Source of the DNA: Allodiplogaster sudhausi | Taxonomy: Eukaryota; Nematoda; Chromadorea; Rhabditida; Diplogasteridae | NCBI GenBank assembly: GCA_945643635.1 | Contig: CALZFC010000027.1 | Location: forward strand, 3,028,501-3,092,500 | DNA length: 64,000 nt | Direction: 5' to 3' | Shown here: positions 61,419-64,000 of the stretch, piece after piece | Layout of the letters: each line of letters begins with the position of its first letter | How positions within the stretch are numbered: the stretch's first letter is position 1 | Notes under the pieces: model-generated | Told to the model about the DNA's origin: nothing | What the model saw: the letters and a program-made list of their open reading frames with translations, nothing else | Database searches by the model: none | Made by a program: the position numbers and the translations under genes

Positions 61419-64000
61419 ACGAACGATGAAGTTCTAGGGCCTCTCCACTTGCCATTCGTCTCCCACAGAAGGAGAGAGATATTGGTAGAGAGAGAGAGAG
61501 AGAGATAGAGAGAGAGAGAAAGAGAGATAGAGAGAAAGAGAGATAGAGAGAGAGAGAAAGAGAAAGAGAGAGAGAGAGAGAGAAAAGGGAGAGAGAGAGA
61601 AAGAGAGAGAGAGAGTGAGAGAGAGAGAGAGACCGAGGGCATGTCCGCTAATCAGGATGAGGAAGCCAGGTTGCAACTTGTGTCCTGAACGTAGGCAGGC
61701 CGCGTGCCCTACTCGAGTTACCTTTCATGTGTTGGATATCCTCAGGGTCGTCGTATCCTCAGTCATCCATCCACTTCTCTTTCCCCCGAACCCTTTGCCG
61801 TTTACACGTCCACACGACCTCAAGGAGGTTAAAAGCCAGAGAAAAGATTCTTGTGTTTGTTCCCAAAAGTTGCCCATTGTCAGCTACATTGAACAGTTTT
61901 ATCAGTAACGTCCATATTCTACATACTGATATATTTCTCGAGATTCCATAAATTCTACTTGACGAAGGGTCAAGTACATAGAATTGATTACGAAAGAAGA
62001 AGGTTCATCTTTCGTAATCAAATTCATGGAACAATTACTGGCTGTATAATTTTTTCTTCTTCTTCTTCTTTTTCTCGTTATATTTCATCCGTTCTTCGAC
62101 CTTTGTAGGAGGAGATGGAAATTAATTGTAAGAAGAAGAAGAATAAAAAAATTAATTGAACACTGTTTTTTCTACTCTAATTTGCCTCTTCCGCTTTTCG
62201 GATTGTGTTTAATTATTATTTTTTTCATTTAAATTGCCTGTTTTGTTGTTGCTAGATCACTTTTAAAAGAAAATTGCCGTGCTACTTTCTTTCGGCACTC
62301 TCACAAAGATAAATGCATGTAAACAAGTACTTTCCGAAATGCTTTCTTTCTCTCTTTTCTTTCGCTCTCCTCATTCTCTCGCCCTCTCTATCTCTCCTTT
62401 GTCATCTCTCACTCCTTCCCTCCCTCTCTCATTCTCCTTCTCTCTCTCTCTCCCTCTCTCTCTCTCTCTTTCTCTCTCGGCGAATACGTAAGTTGTTTGA
62501 GGATATGCGTAACGGCTGCCGGAGGCGCTCCGAGCGCTCTCGTTGCCTCCGGAGGAGTATGCGCAGAGAGAGGGAGAGACATAGAGAGAGAAAGAGAGAG
62601 AGAAAGAGAGGAAGAGAGAGACAGAGAGAGAGAAAGAGAGGAAGAGAGAGACAGAGAGAGAGAGAAAGAGAGAGAAATAAAGAGAGACAGAGGCAGTGAG
62701 ACAGAGAGAAAGAGAAAGAGTGAGGTCGACGATCATCTTTTCACCCCATTACTTTTCGCCTCTACATATCTTCTAGATCAATGCACTCTAACTCTTCCCT
62801 CTCTCTCTCTCTCCTTCTTTCTTCTTTCTCTTCCTTCTCTCTCTCTCTCTCTCTCTCTCTCCTTATTTCTCAGCGGATGCGTCGTCAAGAGTATGACGCA
62901 CACGCGCATGAGTATCAAAGCAAATTATGTGAGGCTTCGCCACGACAACTCTGCAAACGACAACGGAGAGAGGGGAGGAGGGAAACAAAGAAATGGAGAG
63001 AGAGAAAGAGAGAGAAAGAGAAAGAGGGAGGGAGAGAGAGAGAGATTAAGAAAGGGAGATAAAGACATGGAAAAGAAGAAGAGTTGTAGCTATGTATGTG
63101 ATGATGAGGTATGAAATCTGTTGTTGTGATGAAGTAGAGTTACGCATATTATGTGCATATCTACGTAATAAAACGAAGTTTGAGACTTAACCCATCAAAC
63201 TAGAAAAAAAGATTCTCGCCAATGTGAGTCACGATTGTGTTAAATTTATTTTTTTAACCATATTTTTTGGCTTTTCTGTTGAACTTCCATATCATAATTC
63301 CACATCTCTATCTCTTCTTTTTCTCTATCTCTCTCCCTCTCTCTCTCTCTCTCTTTCTCTATTTCTCATTTCTCTCTCTTTGTCTCTCTTTCTCCGTTCT
63401 TGTACTTAGTTCTGCAGGCATGCAGCAGAAGTCGGAACGTGTCCTTGTTCACTTTGTGCTCTCTACCCACTCACTTCAGCCACCCACTTCATTCCTTTCT
63501 CTCTCTCTCTTTCTCTTTCTCTCTCTCTTTCTCTCTCACTCTCTCTCTTATTTTTTCTACTTCTTTTCATTTTTACTTCTTACTTTTCACTTTTCTGTCA
63601 TTCCATTGCTTTTTATTTACTTCTTCGTCCGTGGAGCCCTCTCTCTCTCATTGTCAGTCTCACACTCGTTCGCTTTATCTTTACCTCACTCCTACTCTCT
63701 TTCTGAGTTCGTCTCTATCACTTTCTCTGTTTCTCTCTCTCTCCATCTCTCACTTTTCTGTTTTTCTCCCTCTACCTCTCTCTCACGTTCCCTCTTTCTC
63801 TCTCAATTTCTCGGTTTCGCTGATTCTCTTCCACGCACACACACTCTCTCGCTCTTACTCGTTTGCTCTCGACCTACTCAATTCTGGATGAACTCTTTTG
63901 CCCTTCTCTCTTTCCCTGTCTCTCTCTCTCCCTCTCCCCCTCCCTCTCTTTTCCTCTCTATCTCTCTCTCTCTCTTTTCTCTTTCTCTCTTTCTCTTTCT
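59396..64000. repeat. Alternating (GA)n / (CT)n block region without supported genes
   Basis: Purine blocks lie at about 59405-59520, 59695-60000, 61290-61420, 61485-61635, 62565-62725 and 62995-63055. Pyrimidine blocks lie at about 60500-60640, 62345-62480, 62795-62870, 63300-63400 and 63495-64000. Between them sit short unique stretches, some bounded by CAG/GT, but none joins into a credible protein. Long Ser/Leu- and Arg/Glu-rich reading frames are translations of the repeats. Confidence 0.8.

Overview
The window looks like a gene-dense arm of a nematode genome. Evidence: astacin metalloproteases of the nematode NAS type (astacin, EGF, CUB), a nematode-specific C6-domain secreted protein, an Str-superfamily-like seven-transmembrane chemoreceptor, many small exons with short GT-AG introns, and abundant (CT)n/(GA)n tracts. 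A clade V nematode such as a diplogastrid is plausible, but the species cannot be proved from the sequence. No operon, CRISPR array, rRNA or tRNA gene was found.

Region 1 (1-28 kb) is a rearranged family array. It holds four astacin paralogs: A minus, partial at the left edge; B minus, 4.2-6.8 kb, intact; C plus, 11.5-14.2 kb, intact; D minus, 20.2-23.9 kb, damaged. It also holds a C6-domain gene (8.4-9.4 kb) with a broken inverted relative (2.1-2.3 kb), a chemoreceptor gene (25.0-27.8 kb) with a 5'-truncated pseudogene copy (1.06-1.88 kb), a 5'-truncated kelch gene (15.3-18.5 kb), a possible retroelement remnant, and a minisatellite rich in heat-shock-element-like motifs (19.3-19.9 kb).

Region 2 (28-42 kb) holds two tandem minus-strand F-box/kelch genes. 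The first (28.6-33.0 kb) reads as intact. The second (33.8-42.1 kb) is broken by a 3.6 kb Ty3/gypsy-type LTR retrotransposon inserted in a coding exon. The two LTRs differ at one position, so the insertion is young. The second gene also has a nonsense codon and a lost start codon.

Region 3 (42.7-58.3 kb) holds conserved single-copy-type genes: a KDM1/LSD1 histone demethylase (minus), a decayed fragment of an m-AAA protease (paraplegin/AFG3-like) keeping only the N-terminal membrane and FtsH-extracellular part (plus), and a TMEM104-like amino-acid-transporter-fold membrane protein (plus). Several hAT-like MITEs lie in the introns and spacers.

Region 4 (58.3-64 kb) has no gene I can support. 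It is dominated by alternating (GA)n and (CT)n blocks.

The genes do not form one pathway. The left half shows expansion and decay of secreted-protease, chemoreceptor and F-box families, which typically turn over fast in nematodes. The right half is conserved housekeeping and chromatin content.
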